This document shows, in pieces, positions 13,005 through 23,553 of a DNA stretch of 64,000 bases. The DNA comes from Cyprinodon diabolis (taxonomy: Eukaryota > Chordata > Actinopteri > Cyprinodontiformes > Cyprinodontidae). The first letter of the stretch is position 1. Every line of letters starts with the position of its first letter. Where the stretch lies: the NCBI GenBank assembly GCA_030533445.1, contig CM060072.1:13545875-13609874 (forward strand). Direction: 5' to 3'. The position numbers were made by a program, and so were the translations under genes. The notes under the pieces were generated by a model. That model did not search any database and was not told the origin of the DNA. It saw nothing but the letters and a program-made list of their open reading frames with translations.

Positions 13005-13571
13005 TAACCTGACAACAGCCAGATGCATATCTTGCTCCGCCTAGCTCCACTCACATACATCTGGGAACCCGCCATAGGAATTGCCTTTACTGAAGGCTGG
13101 GCCTTATCAAAACTCCTTGCATATGATTGGATAAGCCACTTGTCTGCCATCTTTATTGACGTGCTATTTCAACCACTCACACCGAAGCTAACCCGTGACG
13201 CTGTGAGAGGGGAGCCATTTGGTAGATCAAGCTCTTGCCAAATCCGGTCGGGAGAAGGGCGAAAACATCGTTTCCACCAACAAAAGCCTTCAAAGCCGTT
13301 CTCTGATGTTCTTTTAATGAAACAATATCAGATAGATTGGACAACACAGAAGAAATAGCAGCATCAATGCTAACGCTTGCTTCCTCAATGCGAGCCGCCA
13401 TTGTTGTTGGAATCTCACGGTCACTTCTCCACTCCAGGACACACCCGCCCTGCGTCCTGATTGGACAGACCATAAATTCGGTTGGGGAAATCACTTTCAA
13501 TGAGCGGGTTCCCAGATTTATGTGAGTGGAGCTAGGCGGAGCGAGACATGCATCTGGCTGTTGTCAGGTTA
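13005..13571 (-). mobile_element. Helicase-bearing DNA transposon, internally deleted
   Basis: The 567-bp element has 68-bp terminal inverted repeats (13005-13072 and 13504-13571) that differ at only three positions and begin TAACCTGACAACAGCCAG. It is flanked by a perfect 9-bp direct duplication GTCAGACAG at 12996-13004 and 13572-13580. On the minus strand an open frame starting 171 bp inside the right end encodes the N-terminus of a RecQ-like helicase, cut off just after motif I. The layout (both ends plus the first part of one terminal gene) is that of an internal-deletion derivative. A 9-bp duplication is seen in Mutator-like and Merlin-type elements, but I cannot assign a superfamily. No transposase remnant is visible. 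Confidence 0.8.
13177..13401 (-). pseudogene. RecQ-like helicase N-terminal fragment
   Basis: From the ATG at 13401 the minus strand reads MAARIEEASVSIDAAISS, then a helicase entry block: SLKEHQRTALKAF resembles the RecQ motif 0 (Q-containing), and FALLPTGFGKSLIYQ is a Walker A (motif I) with the lysine and serine at 13236-13231. An upstream in-frame ATG at 13500 is possible but falls next to the inverted repeat. The match stops after MAPL near 13206, and nine unrelated residues lead to a stop at 13177. Motifs Ia to VI are missing, so no active helicase can be made. Known RecQ enzymes are 3'-5' SF2 helicases; here only the ATP-binding start remains. It is encoded entirely between transposon ends, so it is cargo rather than a host gene. 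Confidence 0.75.
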
Positions 13572-14039
13572 GTCAGACAGTGCTGAGATGATGTAAGGGC
13601 CATCTTTAAATACCAACTTCTAACCGATGTTGATAAAGTCTTTGTTCCTGAAAATAATTAGCAAAATACAGAAATATTTATCCTTCGTTGAATGTTTTTT
13701 CTGTAGCAACCCTGTCATTGAATCAGTGGCTCTGCCATTGTCTCTCCTCTGTGCTCATGCTAAAGTTGTGCTTTGCTGTTGGTTGTCCCACTTGTGCATA
13801 CATGTGCGCGTTGCTGTCACATGCAATCTCCCCAGGAAACTGTTGTCCTCATTCATACAAGGTAACAAATAATGAATAAGCCAGTTACTGTAAGCCGTTA
13901 CATAGTAACATGTTAATCCTAACCCTTTCTTACCATCACCCTACAGCCAATCAGAATCCAGTATTCATCCAGACCATGTTATATCTAATGACTTTGCTCA
14001 CTCCCTTCCAACTCTTGAGAAGCGGTTAACCTGAGGTTG

Positions 14040-14165
14040 CTTTGCCAGTAGGAAAAAGAGGACAGCCTCAAGATGCAGGATTTCATGAAAAAGAGCCAAT
14101 CACAGTCAAGTTGCTTTGTCCGGTGGGTAACGGCTTCACAGTTGACATAAGCGCAAAGACACAGG
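14040..14165 (-). repeat. Right arm of the dispersed inverted repeat
   Basis: The complement contains TGTGGACCTGTGTCT, ACCCACCGGACAAAGCAAC, GATTGGCT and CCTGCATCTTGA in the same order as 12085-12215. The arms bracket the hAT end, the SINE and the helicase element. Confidence 0.6.
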
Positions 14166-15777
14166 TCCACACGAGAGAGAATCTATAGGAGCATAAAAAG
14201 CAAACCACAAGCACAGAAGAGGAGCATGCACTCATGGTTATGATATATTTGGGGCCTCATAGCATTACATCTGCATTCACAGTACATTCCAAATGTGCAT
14301 GGAGAGTAGTTCACATGCATGTGTTTTAAATAAAACTGCTCATGTGAGTGTTTTTTTTTTTACACGTATAGACTTTTGGCATATTTCTGATGCAGTATGC
14401 TTCCTTTAAAGAAATGGGGATAGGTCTATGGCCTATGCAAAACATGTTACTGTTATTTTTTTTATACAGATAATGAGATTTAACCTCCTTAGTTGGGCCT
14501 ACTTTGAGCTTCTTTTAGACTGAGTTGTTTCACCCCCAATACAAGCATTAAGCTCTGTCACTTTTTTGCCAAAATTTGTATACTGCACTTTATACATTTT
14601 AAAAATGGCTGCAAACAGCTTAGAGCCAGTAGTTGGTGTGTGTGCTTGTTGTGATAAAAAGCAGCAGAGAGTGAAGAATGAGGTTGTCTGCTAGAATGAT
14701 TTGTCGTGTAACTCACCATCTTCCCCCTCCTGTTTTCCTCTCTCCATTTCTCTCTTTCCTCGTCTAATTGTTTTTCTTCTCCATCTGTTGCAGTGATTTT
14801 CTCTCATTTGTTGTCCCGTCTGAGTCCTTTTTTTCGTTCTATGCAGTTTTATTTTTGGTTTTCTCTTCTGTTCTTTAGTTGGTTCTTTCACACAAACTGA
14901 TTTTAAAACCAACATGTAACAATGAAAAGAGAATAGAACTATCACATATTTTAAGTAACCTTTTTTTTTTTAGAATATGATTTTTTTTATTGTTTAGTCT
15001 GGGCATTTTTTAGCAGCAAGTTAAAAAAAAAGGTTTTCAGCAGAGGCAAAATAATAGTTTTCAACTATACAGGTCAAATGATAGGTGCAACTTAAAAAAG
15101 ATAAATTCCTTTTTTTTTTTTTGCAAAATGAGCATCCAATAGTTAGTCCACAGCAGATTTTTATACTTGTATTATGTTAAGAGCAGTGATATTTATAAAG
15201 TATCACAGATGTTGGAAGGAAGAATCTGTGATAATGCTGCTTCCTTTGCATAGAGTGCAGCTTCTTCCACTGAAGAAGACGTCGAGCTCCACAACAGCTT
15301 CATGAACAGGGTGGAGAAATTGCACAGGTCAGAGCAGGGTAGGATTTTAAAGCAAACTGTCAAGGCTGTTGCTGTAAACAACATAATAAAATACAATCCT
15401 CCTTTCTATAAAACAAAACAGCAAAAACCTCCCAAGAATAATGTCTAAGTAGATAGACCGATGGTAAGTCCACTTAAACCTGTCAGCCTAAATATAACTA
15501 CCAACAGAACATAATTAACTATACATTATTTCAAGCTCAACCATTGTTATGTATGTAATGTTTCTACTCAAATATTATAGCATGTTTTCTAATTTTGTTT
15601 GTGTGGTTGTTGTGTTGACATGTCAGATAAGAAACCTCTAAGTAAATGGTAATGATGATTACTGCAGATAAAAAAGAGGCCATTGATAACCTGATAATTG
15701 TCTGAGCTTGATTTCTCTGAGGAAAGACAGAGAAAGAAACAGTTTCAAAATCAACATCGGAATTTGTTTAAAGCCAG

Positions 15778-16719
15778 TGTCGTGGGAAAAAAGTATTCAA
15801 CTATTCATCCTAGTTAAATAAACGGAGATCGATGGATTTCACTCAGTCGGCACATTGTATATGTATAATCTTTAGTATTATACTAATTTTAGTGCATTAA
15901 AATGACTAACATATTAATCTTTAATTTAGTTAGTTTTTTTTGCTAGATTATAATTTTAATGGAGAAGGAGAGGACTTTGTTTGAGCTAATCTTCCAGTAT
16001 TTGATTTCTAATAGTCCTTAAATCTGTAAACAACCTGTTGTTTTGTAATTTAGTTTTTGAAATTTAATTTAAACTGTGCCGACAAAAGATTCATCTCACC
16101 TTTTTTTTAAAAATGGTTCGTTTTGATCCTCCTGCTGACCTCCAGGGACCTCGATGCCAGAAGTCCTCACTCCCTTAACCTTCTAACCGGGGTATTGAGG
16201 CTGGAAGACTGCTTCCTCCAGGTGGTACCTGAGGCTTCTGACAATCGCTGTCCTCAGAAAAAATCAGTCAAAGAGAATCCTGCCGACAACGCCAAATTGT
16301 CGTGGGAAAAAAGTATTCAACTATTCATCCTAGTTAAATAAACGGAGATCGATGGATTTCACTCAGTCGGCACATTTATTAATAATCTTTGCAAAGAGAG
16401 AACAGTCATCATACAGCCTTCATGGCATAGCATTCTGCTCTGTTCTGATCTGGGCAGGGTTCGTCTCCCCCTACTTACAACAATGGAAAGCAGTCAGAGT
16501 CATAATAAATTACACACACTTTGGTTAACAGTAACATGTTATGAATAAACCTTGAGAAAGAATCTGGATTGTTATGAGAAGAAGCTATGTCTGGTCTACA
16601 AACAACATTCTGCAGGGAATGGTGTGGCCTTGAGAGAGAAACAGACTGAGTGAAAACTTTTATAGTGAGTAAATATGAATATTAATATATAATAGAAGAA
16701 AGATATAAATTTTCCCACA
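15778..16719 (-). mobile_element. Truncated LTR retroelement with unequal LTRs
   Basis: A 422-bp LTR lies at 16298-16719, with ends TGTCGTGGGAAAA and TTTTCCCACA. The first ~98 bp of the same sequence (+ strand order) recur at 15778-15875, almost identical. On the minus strand the long copy is the 5' LTR; it is followed by a TGGCGTTGTCGG-like stretch that could be a primer-binding site, then about 200 bp of leader. Flanks GCCAG (15773-15777) and CCCAG (16720-16724) look like a one-mismatch 5-bp target duplication, so the whole is one rearranged insertion. No gag or pol frame survives. Whether it is retrovirus-like or Gypsy-type cannot be decided. Confidence 0.6.
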
Positions 16720-16884
16720 CCCAGATTGGAGTTTACTTACGAGTCTTTGCATTTGTCAGGGATTGTCACATGAAGAGTTAGTGGAATTTTTACACGAGAT
16801 GCTTTTCTTAACTCCACTCCCAGGATTCTAAGCTCAATCTCCGCTTTTGGTGTAAATGGAAAGGCAACTTCATAAGAATAATCA

Positions 16885-17083
16885 GACTTTATTGATCTCA
16901 CATTGGAGAAATTTACCTCTGCATTTAACCATACCCTTGGGGAGCAGTGGGTTGCTATCGTGGGGCAATCGGGGGTTAAGGGTCTTGCTCAGAGACCCAC
17001 AGTGTCAGTCTGTTGGAGTGGGGCTTGAAATCACAACCTAAGGATTCCTGGCTATATGCCCTAACCACTAGGCCGCCATTTCC
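16885..17083 (-). mobile_element. tRNA-derived SINE, near full length
   Basis: Read on the minus strand it begins GGCGGCCTAGTGGTTAGGGC, an A-box, and the B-box-like part lies near GGTTGTGATTTCAAGCCCC. It continues through the CTGAGCAAGACCCTTAACC and CCCCAAGGG blocks to an AATAAAGTC-like end. The same family is present at 12809-12943 (opposite strand) and 7335-7435. Confidence 0.7.
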
Positions 17084-17200
17084 AATCATATAGCACAATT
17101 CCATACAAAAACAACTCAAAGTGCTTTACCTGAATTAAACAGTAAAATATAGAAAAAGTAAAGTAAAAGCAAGTAAAGATAAAAAACAGTATAAATATAA
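17084..17200 (+). repeat. Fragment of common fish dispersed repeat
   Basis: ATAGCACAATTCCATACAAA then CAACTCAAAGTGCTTTACC and A-rich AGTAAAA words match the start of the widespread fish repeat whose later portion is recognisable at 23395-24645. It directly abuts the SINE. Confidence 0.5.
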
Positions 17201-18884
17201 TATTGTGATGTGCTAAATATCAGATTGACCCCATCTAACCCTGCTGCATTTTATTAGGTAACCGGGTTCAGCTTGAAATAACCACTAATTTGGGAATTCT
17301 ATCAAACCTCCCTATGGCCACTCTACCCCTGCCTTCAAAGGTTGTGCTCTATGCCTGCTGGCGTGAGCTTATGTGTTTACCTGCAAGCGAATGCGACTCA
17401 GCGTGAATCTGACACATTATGGAGTGCATGTTTTCATTCGGCTTTTTCAAGTTTGCCGTTTCTTAAGAGAGGGCTGTAGGTGAGTGAACACATAGGTACA
17501 GAAATAGATCACAATGGGAACTTGAAGAGGCTATGAAATTTTATGACAATAACTGGATAGGGTTTGTTTGTAGGGCGGGGAGCCTCTTTGGATAATTGAT
17601 AACACTGAACCTAGATAAGCACAAATAAATGACATGTTTTCATAGAGCTGCTTTGAGGTCCTCTGACATCTTTTGAGCGATTGCTTTAAAGTGATAAAGC
17701 ACACATTCAGCATAGGTCTCAACTCCACATAGTCTAAATGAGAGAACCTGCAGAACTCTTTTGGACAAGTCGTAATGACAAAACGCCTATCACATAAGAT
17801 CCCTATGAGATAAGAATCTGACTTTTAACCCCAGTTATCTCTTATTGAAGAAAATTACACCAAGTCGGCCACTTTACACCTGAACCCTTAAACCATGTAA
17901 TTTTATGTAATTTATGACACAGAAATAATTCTGCAAACATTCTTTTTGCAATTATCTATAAATGTATCTTGATATGTACAAATATAGGTCCCACCCTCCA
18001 TGAAACAATAGGCTCTAAACTTGGGAAGCAATGAATTTGATTTCATGAGAAAACAATTTTTTTTACATTTGATTATCACATCAGTTGGTTATAGTGCTTT
18101 TAATAAAAAATGCATGTTTCCTTCAATATATTTCAAGAACTAAAAGCATCCTAACATGCCATAATGCTTGAAGCATTTTTCCACTAACTTGTTCAGGTTG
18201 GTTTGATGTCAGTTCGCTGCACCACAGTATCTACAGTTTTAAAATCTGATTTCCAGAAACTTTAAGATATGCAGAGCTCATCCACCATCCCTGCCCTTCT
18301 CTCCCCACAGACTTGTTTCCATGTGGAAATCACATCTCTTGTCTTACCTGCCTAAATCAGAACCACTAACCTTTGTCCCCCTGTCTCTTATGGCGCCTCA
18401 TCCATCATCCACACTTTGCCAGGCTGCCTCTCTGTTTGTCATGTTGGGATCTGCATAAGTCATGCTCCATGAATGGTTAGCATGTCACTATCAAGGCAGA
18501 CAGGTGGGCAGTTGGAAATCCCTGCTGCTCTGTCTTAAAGGAGGAAAACCACATGATGATAAAAAAAAATCCAAGAGCAGCACGGAAAGAGTCTGAGATC
18601 AACAATCAGTCAATCGATGAGCTGAAAGCCGCTTTTTATACCTTTATTTTCTAATAATTTACTAGTTTATGACATGTGAATTTACCATTGGGTAGAGGTT
18701 GGATTTCCCTGTAATGCCAGCCAATGGTAGCAATGTTTTGAAAAGCTGAAAGAATTGCATGTTTGCTGCACAAAAGTGTTTCATTTTCACAAAAAAATTG
18801 TCTTAGTCAAAGACTGCAAAACTTTACACAAAATATTTTTTAATGGATTCATTATTAAGGTAGAAAGAACTCCTAACCTACAAG

Positions 18885-20012
18885 ATGCTGTGTGGAAAAA
18901 GTGATTACCCCATAAATTAATAACTGGATGGGTCATCCTTAACAGCAACAACTGAAATCAGTATTTTGCCACAACTTAAAAGAAGTCTTTCACTTTTTTG
19001 GCACACTTACCTTTAGAGAATTTTTTTTCTTTCAGTCAAATTTGAGGGTTTTCCATCATAAATGGCTGATGCCACAAGATCCTAATAGGATTCAGGTAAA
19101 TCTAATGGGGAACTTTACATCTCGCATAAAGTTACATGAGTTAATCCAGAGGATACAGTCAGTCCACACCTTTCCTGGAATGACTGAAATGAGCCTAAAG
19201 GGCTGGTTATCCTCCCACAGCAGTGTGTCGCAGTGAGCTTGTTGCAGATATTTTTGATTTATACCCAATATTGAAGTGGTTCTGCGCCACAATGCAAGAG
19301 GGACAATCAGGAACTAGCTGTGGGTTTAGATACGGCCAAGGCGGTGAAAAGTGGGGGCAAGTTTGTGCAACAACGGTGGGACATGAGGGCGAAAAAGAGC
19401 GGGGATCCAGGTGGAGAAAGGGTCCCAGTGCATTCTTGCGCACCTCGCTCTTCTAGCTGGTCCAACTTCACGAGTCGTTTTCCACAACGGCGGTCTTGCA
19501 CACAAAACATATTTGCAAGGTACCAAACAGGAAATACGCATAGTGTAGAGCGGATGTAGATTTTAGCAATGAGGGGCCTCCTGTCTGCAGCGCTGTCTGC
19601 TATCACCTACAGTTTTGGAGAGGTGCACCAGAGTGTCTGAGGAAGGGGCGAGGGCACAATTTGCGTTAACTACGACACACACGCAGACGACCCGGTTTCC
19701 GAGTATAAATCAGCCTTTACTGTTCTGTAAGCTCAGCAATGGTTTTTGTCATGGAACTTACCAAGAAGTTTGTTTTTTGCTCAGTCTCTATTCTAATGGC
19801 TTAAACATTGACCTTAACTGTGGCAAGAGAGGATTGCAGTTCTTTAAATGTTGTTGTGGGGTCTTTTTTGACCACTTGTACCAGTCGTTGCAAAATGGTA
19901 ATTTTGGTCGGTCAGCCTCTCCTAGAAACGTTCACCTGTTTCATGTTTTTGTGGACAATGATTCTCACTGGAGTCCCAAAGCTTTAGAAATATCTCTAGA
20001 CTCATACACCTA
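18885..20012 (-). mobile_element. Tc1/mariner relic, split by foreign DNA
   Basis: The outer parts match a common fish Tc1-type element on the minus strand. At 19060-19100 the complement encodes the block before the last acidic residue (ACCTGAATCCTATTAGGATC, the DLNPIE-like site, with the glutamate codon altered). At 19775-20005 words such as GCAGTTCTTTAAATGTTG, GGTAATTTTGGTCGG and GGAGTCCCAAAGCTTTAGAAAT belong to the N-terminal transposase region. The central transposase is replaced by the sequence at about 19100-19750. The open frame across 19615-20013 on the + strand is a shadow of this relic. Confidence 0.65.
19100..19750. other. Unrecognised GC-richer insertion in Tc1 relic
   Basis: Between the two Tc1 parts lies about 650 bp with higher GC and several overlapping open frames on both strands, unlike the surrounding AT-rich intron. 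I see no family motif. No inverted ends or duplication could be fixed by eye because both junctions are decayed. Confidence 0.4.
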
Positions 20013-20124
20013 AAATATATATATAATTTATTTATTATTTTTTTTTTTATACCCGTTTCTAATTTTCTTTGTATCTTGCCACAATGAGTAGACTTGAGTT
20101 TTTACGGCAGTAGTGACTCGTCTT

Positions 20125-20245
20125 TTTGGACAGTAGGCTGACAGGAAAGGGGGCATAAGAGAGGGGGAGAGACATGCGGCAAAGGACCACGGGCCGGATC
20201 TGAACCCGGGTTGGCCTTGTCGAGGACTAAGGCCTCCATACATAC
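20125..20245 (-). mobile_element. Fish SINE/tRNA-like dispersed repeat
   Basis: The stretch ACAGGAAAGGGGGCATAAGAG, GACATGCGGCAAAGG, CCGGATCTGAACCCGGG, GTCGAGGACTAAGGCCTCC is a very common teleost repeat. CTGAACCCGGGTTGG resembles a B-box in complement. The end near 20245 is truncated before the expected A-box. Confidence 0.6.
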
Positions 20246-20312
20246 TTTATCCAGAGGCACATTTGAATGTACATCGTTGATCTTTTATGGGCTATTTATG
20301 AATTGATCTAAA

Positions 20313-20397
20313 ATGGATGGATGTATGGATGGATGGATGGATGGATGGATGGATGGATGGATGGATTCATTCATTCATTCATTCATTCATTCATTCT
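20313..20397. repeat. Compound ATGG/ATTC microsatellite
   Basis: About 13 ATGG units (one variant) switch at 20364 to about eight ATTC units. The open frame through it (DGWMDGWM then SFIHSFIH) is a simple-repeat artefact. Confidence 0.95.
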
Positions 20398-20805
20398 TAA
20401 ATAGAGATAACATCCTTACCCTCTTAATTGAAAGGAAGAAGCTTCCATGGTTAAAAATAAACAGAGGAAAATATTTCAAACGAATATTATATATCAATTA
20501 TATTATGAAATATAAATCAGTGTGCCTTTTAAAGCAATTAAATAATAAACAGATGTATCTAGTAATTAGACATTTAATCGGATACAAATTAAAGATTCGT
20601 GTTTCTAAATGTGGTCATTTATCTGTTTTTAAGATTTTTTTCTATTTGTTTTTGTTTTTCTATTTTATCTTTCAAAGTCATTTTTATCCTTCAAATTTTT
20701 CCCCATTATATATATCAAAGATATTATTCATATTTATTTATTTTTTTCAAAGAATTTGTAGTTTTTTTTCTTAAATGCTGATTTTTTTTCCTCTGAAGGT
20801 TTTGA

Positions 20806-20837
20806 AATGGGATGGTTTTATCCCGAATAGTTGCTCT
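20806..20837 (+). repeat. Left arm of a 32-bp perfect inverted repeat
   Basis: The arm contains GGGATGGTTTTATCCC followed by GAATAGTTGCTCT. The exact reverse complement is found at 21795-21826, inside an AT microsatellite. Confidence 0.9.
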
Positions 20838-21740
20838 TAGAGAAGCACAGCAGGTTTTTGTCTAAATATAATCTTGTTTAATTTGTACAGACAAAAACTC
20901 AGAGTGTTATTGTTATTCAGAAAGTGCACCACATTTATATTCTAGCTCAGAGCCACCCCTGACAAGTTGACAGCGGTTAGTATCGGCCTCTCTGATCCGC
21001 TTTCAGCAAGCGAAAGTGTTCAAGTTAGAGGGAAAAAAAACAAAAGGAGGAAGAAGAGGATGGTCAGGGACAGGAAGGTAATGAGGAAGAAATGAGATGT
21101 GGTGGAAGAGAGAGTCTGGAGGTGACATGAGGAAAAAGTAATAAAGTTGGGGCAGAAAGGAAAAACAACTTTCAATGCTCTAATGAGCTCAGGTAAAAAA
21201 TGGGACACAAAGGCTTCACACGCTGCAGTTCAGCGCACTTCGAAAGAAGGAAAATTAATCACACACTTCAAAAGGATGAATCCCAAGGTGCTGTTTCTAC
21301 TTCTAAACACGGGAGGGAGGGATGATGTTGCAGAGATGAAGCGAAAGGACATAGCAATGACTAGAAACAAAAGGAAAACTAAAAAAAAACACAGATCTGT
21401 TTGGGAGAGAGGCACAAGCTGGAGGCGTTTACTGCTGATGCTTGGATTTGTGGAGAGATTACAGCCTGGAGGGGGAACATTTCCACACGTAGAAACAGCT
21501 TCTTCAGGTGCCCTTGAAAACCTCAAAATTAGTTTTCCTTATTTTCTTAGCATTCAGAACAAGATCAGATGAGAAAAGAATTAGAAAACTGTTAAAAATT
21601 CATCGTCCCTGAGAGATCAGAAGATAAGATTATTCTTTTTAGCAAAAATTGATATTGTAATTTTGAAAGAGCTGTCAAAAAAGTTGTGTTCCCTCTGGGA
21701 GATCCAAGAGATTCCCTGGACTCTCCAGTTTCAGCCTGAA

Positions 21741-21827
21741 AAAAATATATATATATATTTAAAAAAAAATATATATATGTATATATATATATATAGAGCA
21801 ACTATTCGGGATAAAACCATCCCATTA

Positions 21828-21897
<70 letters not shown>
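21741..21897. repeat. AT dinucleotide microsatellite, interrupted
   Basis: Runs of (AT)n occupy 21747-21794 and 21827-21897, separated by the 32-bp inverted copy of 20806-20837. The intervening bases are not AT repeats, so the array has been split by inserted DNA or has expanded on both sides of it. Confidence 0.9.
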
Positions 21898-23553
21898 GTT
21901 CACCACGTTATTGAAGTCACAGAGGGAAGTTGTATCCTGCAGTATTTCTCCTTAGTAATAAATAAAACTGTTTACATTTTATCACACCACCCTATTTTCA
22001 TTTGGTCCCATTTCCTTGGAATCTAATCAGTAGTTTGGCCAACAAAACAATAAAACTCTCAGATGATTTATTTTAGTAAGTTAAAGATTATAAACAAATA
22101 TATTTCCTTCAACCTATACCACCAAGAAAAAAAAATGCAATTTTTCACACTGTATATACATTTTCTTCCCTTTTTTGCAACATTCATGTCTTCATTCTTT
22201 TTTATGTAAACATGAGCATTCATAAGTAGAAACAAAATACAGCTTTATTATTGTATATTGTGCTAAACATGTTGTGTTGTTCTCCCACTGAGCTTTAGTT
22301 TCACACTCTTTCCTCACTGTTCCTCCTTTCATACTTTTACACAGAGGGGTTGTCTCAGTGTGAAATCTCTGTGGTCTCTCTCAGCTCCATTCATGCAAGT
22401 CTGGTTTCTCCATGCTGAAGTAAACGGGAGTTAAGCCTTCTGCTGGATACTACTGTCACACACAAAGAACACTAGTGTTTCACGTATTAAGTAAAAAGCA
22501 ATAGCTTATTAAAATCAATAATACCCTTTAGTATCTCACAAAAGATCCTTTATTCTCATTCTATTCTTATGAGTAAAAAAACATAAAGGCTTTTCAGGCT
22601 AGCTGTGTTTTCGGCAGAAGTTGAAGTAACCTCACAACCAAGGCAGATGAAAAGCAGATGAATATTTAAGGATGGACGCTACGGAAGGAATTTATTCACC
22701 AACAGATTTAAGTTAAGAGGCTGTTTTGGTTCTGTAGTGTTTCAACTGCTTTTTCAGAGGTGTCAAATTAACACTTATCCCAGAAGAAGCTATGACTTAA
22801 AAAAGAAAAGTTATCAAAAGCATCTAATAATGTTATTTTTTACAGAAATGCAGCAATTAAACATTAAAGTAATCTTAAAAAAAAAAAACAACAACAACAA
22901 ATAAGCGGGACTTGACTGCAAGTTAATAAAAAATAAATAAATAAAAATCTGGAAGTCCCCTGCTTGGACCCCAACCTAATGGTCTGTAAACTTCATTATT
23001 ACAAGAAAACACTAGACAAAGAGGATCCAAACTGGCTTCCAGACGTGACTAAAGTACAATGAAAAGATAACACAGTTCGAGTGTCTGGCAGAGTACAGTA
23101 AATGACTGATTAACATACACACTTATATCCCTTAAAGCTTTCAGATACAGGCTACATCAGCTAAGGTGATGAGCAAAAAAAAGATAATGTTAGGAAGAGA
23201 TGGTAAACTAACTGAAAATATAACCGATAGATTAGTTAGATTTGAATTTAATCTTTAGTTGCAGCCCTTTAGTGTAAAATAAAGGACTTTATGTTTAATT
23301 TTTTTTTTAGCTCTTAGACTTGTAGAATAAGGATGAGAAGGAATCGCAGAGTGTAGATAATGGAAGAATTCTTTACAAACGTAGTTTAAAAAACTTCTTT
23401 AAGAAATTCACTTTTAAGTAAAAGTAAAGATAAAAATATGATAAAAGCAGGTAGTAAAACAAAACAGTCAGAGCACAAACCTAAGCTAATAATACCTCAG
23501 CTAACAGTTTAACTTCAACAGTCAAAGAAAGTTCTAAACAAATGGGTTTTTAA

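Noticed and set aside
18300..18400. Possible exon after CTCCCCACAG
   Set aside because: No open frame consistent with phase 1 to phase 1 joining and no similarity to JADE proteins.
19615..20013. 132-codon + strand frame
   Set aside because: It overlaps the antisense strand of a Tc1 relic and an unidentified insert, so it is a shadow.
21147..21572. 141-codon + strand frame, lysine-rich
   Set aside because: Purine-rich intron DNA gives long frames; no motif, no paired splice sites and no phase fit with the jade2 exons.
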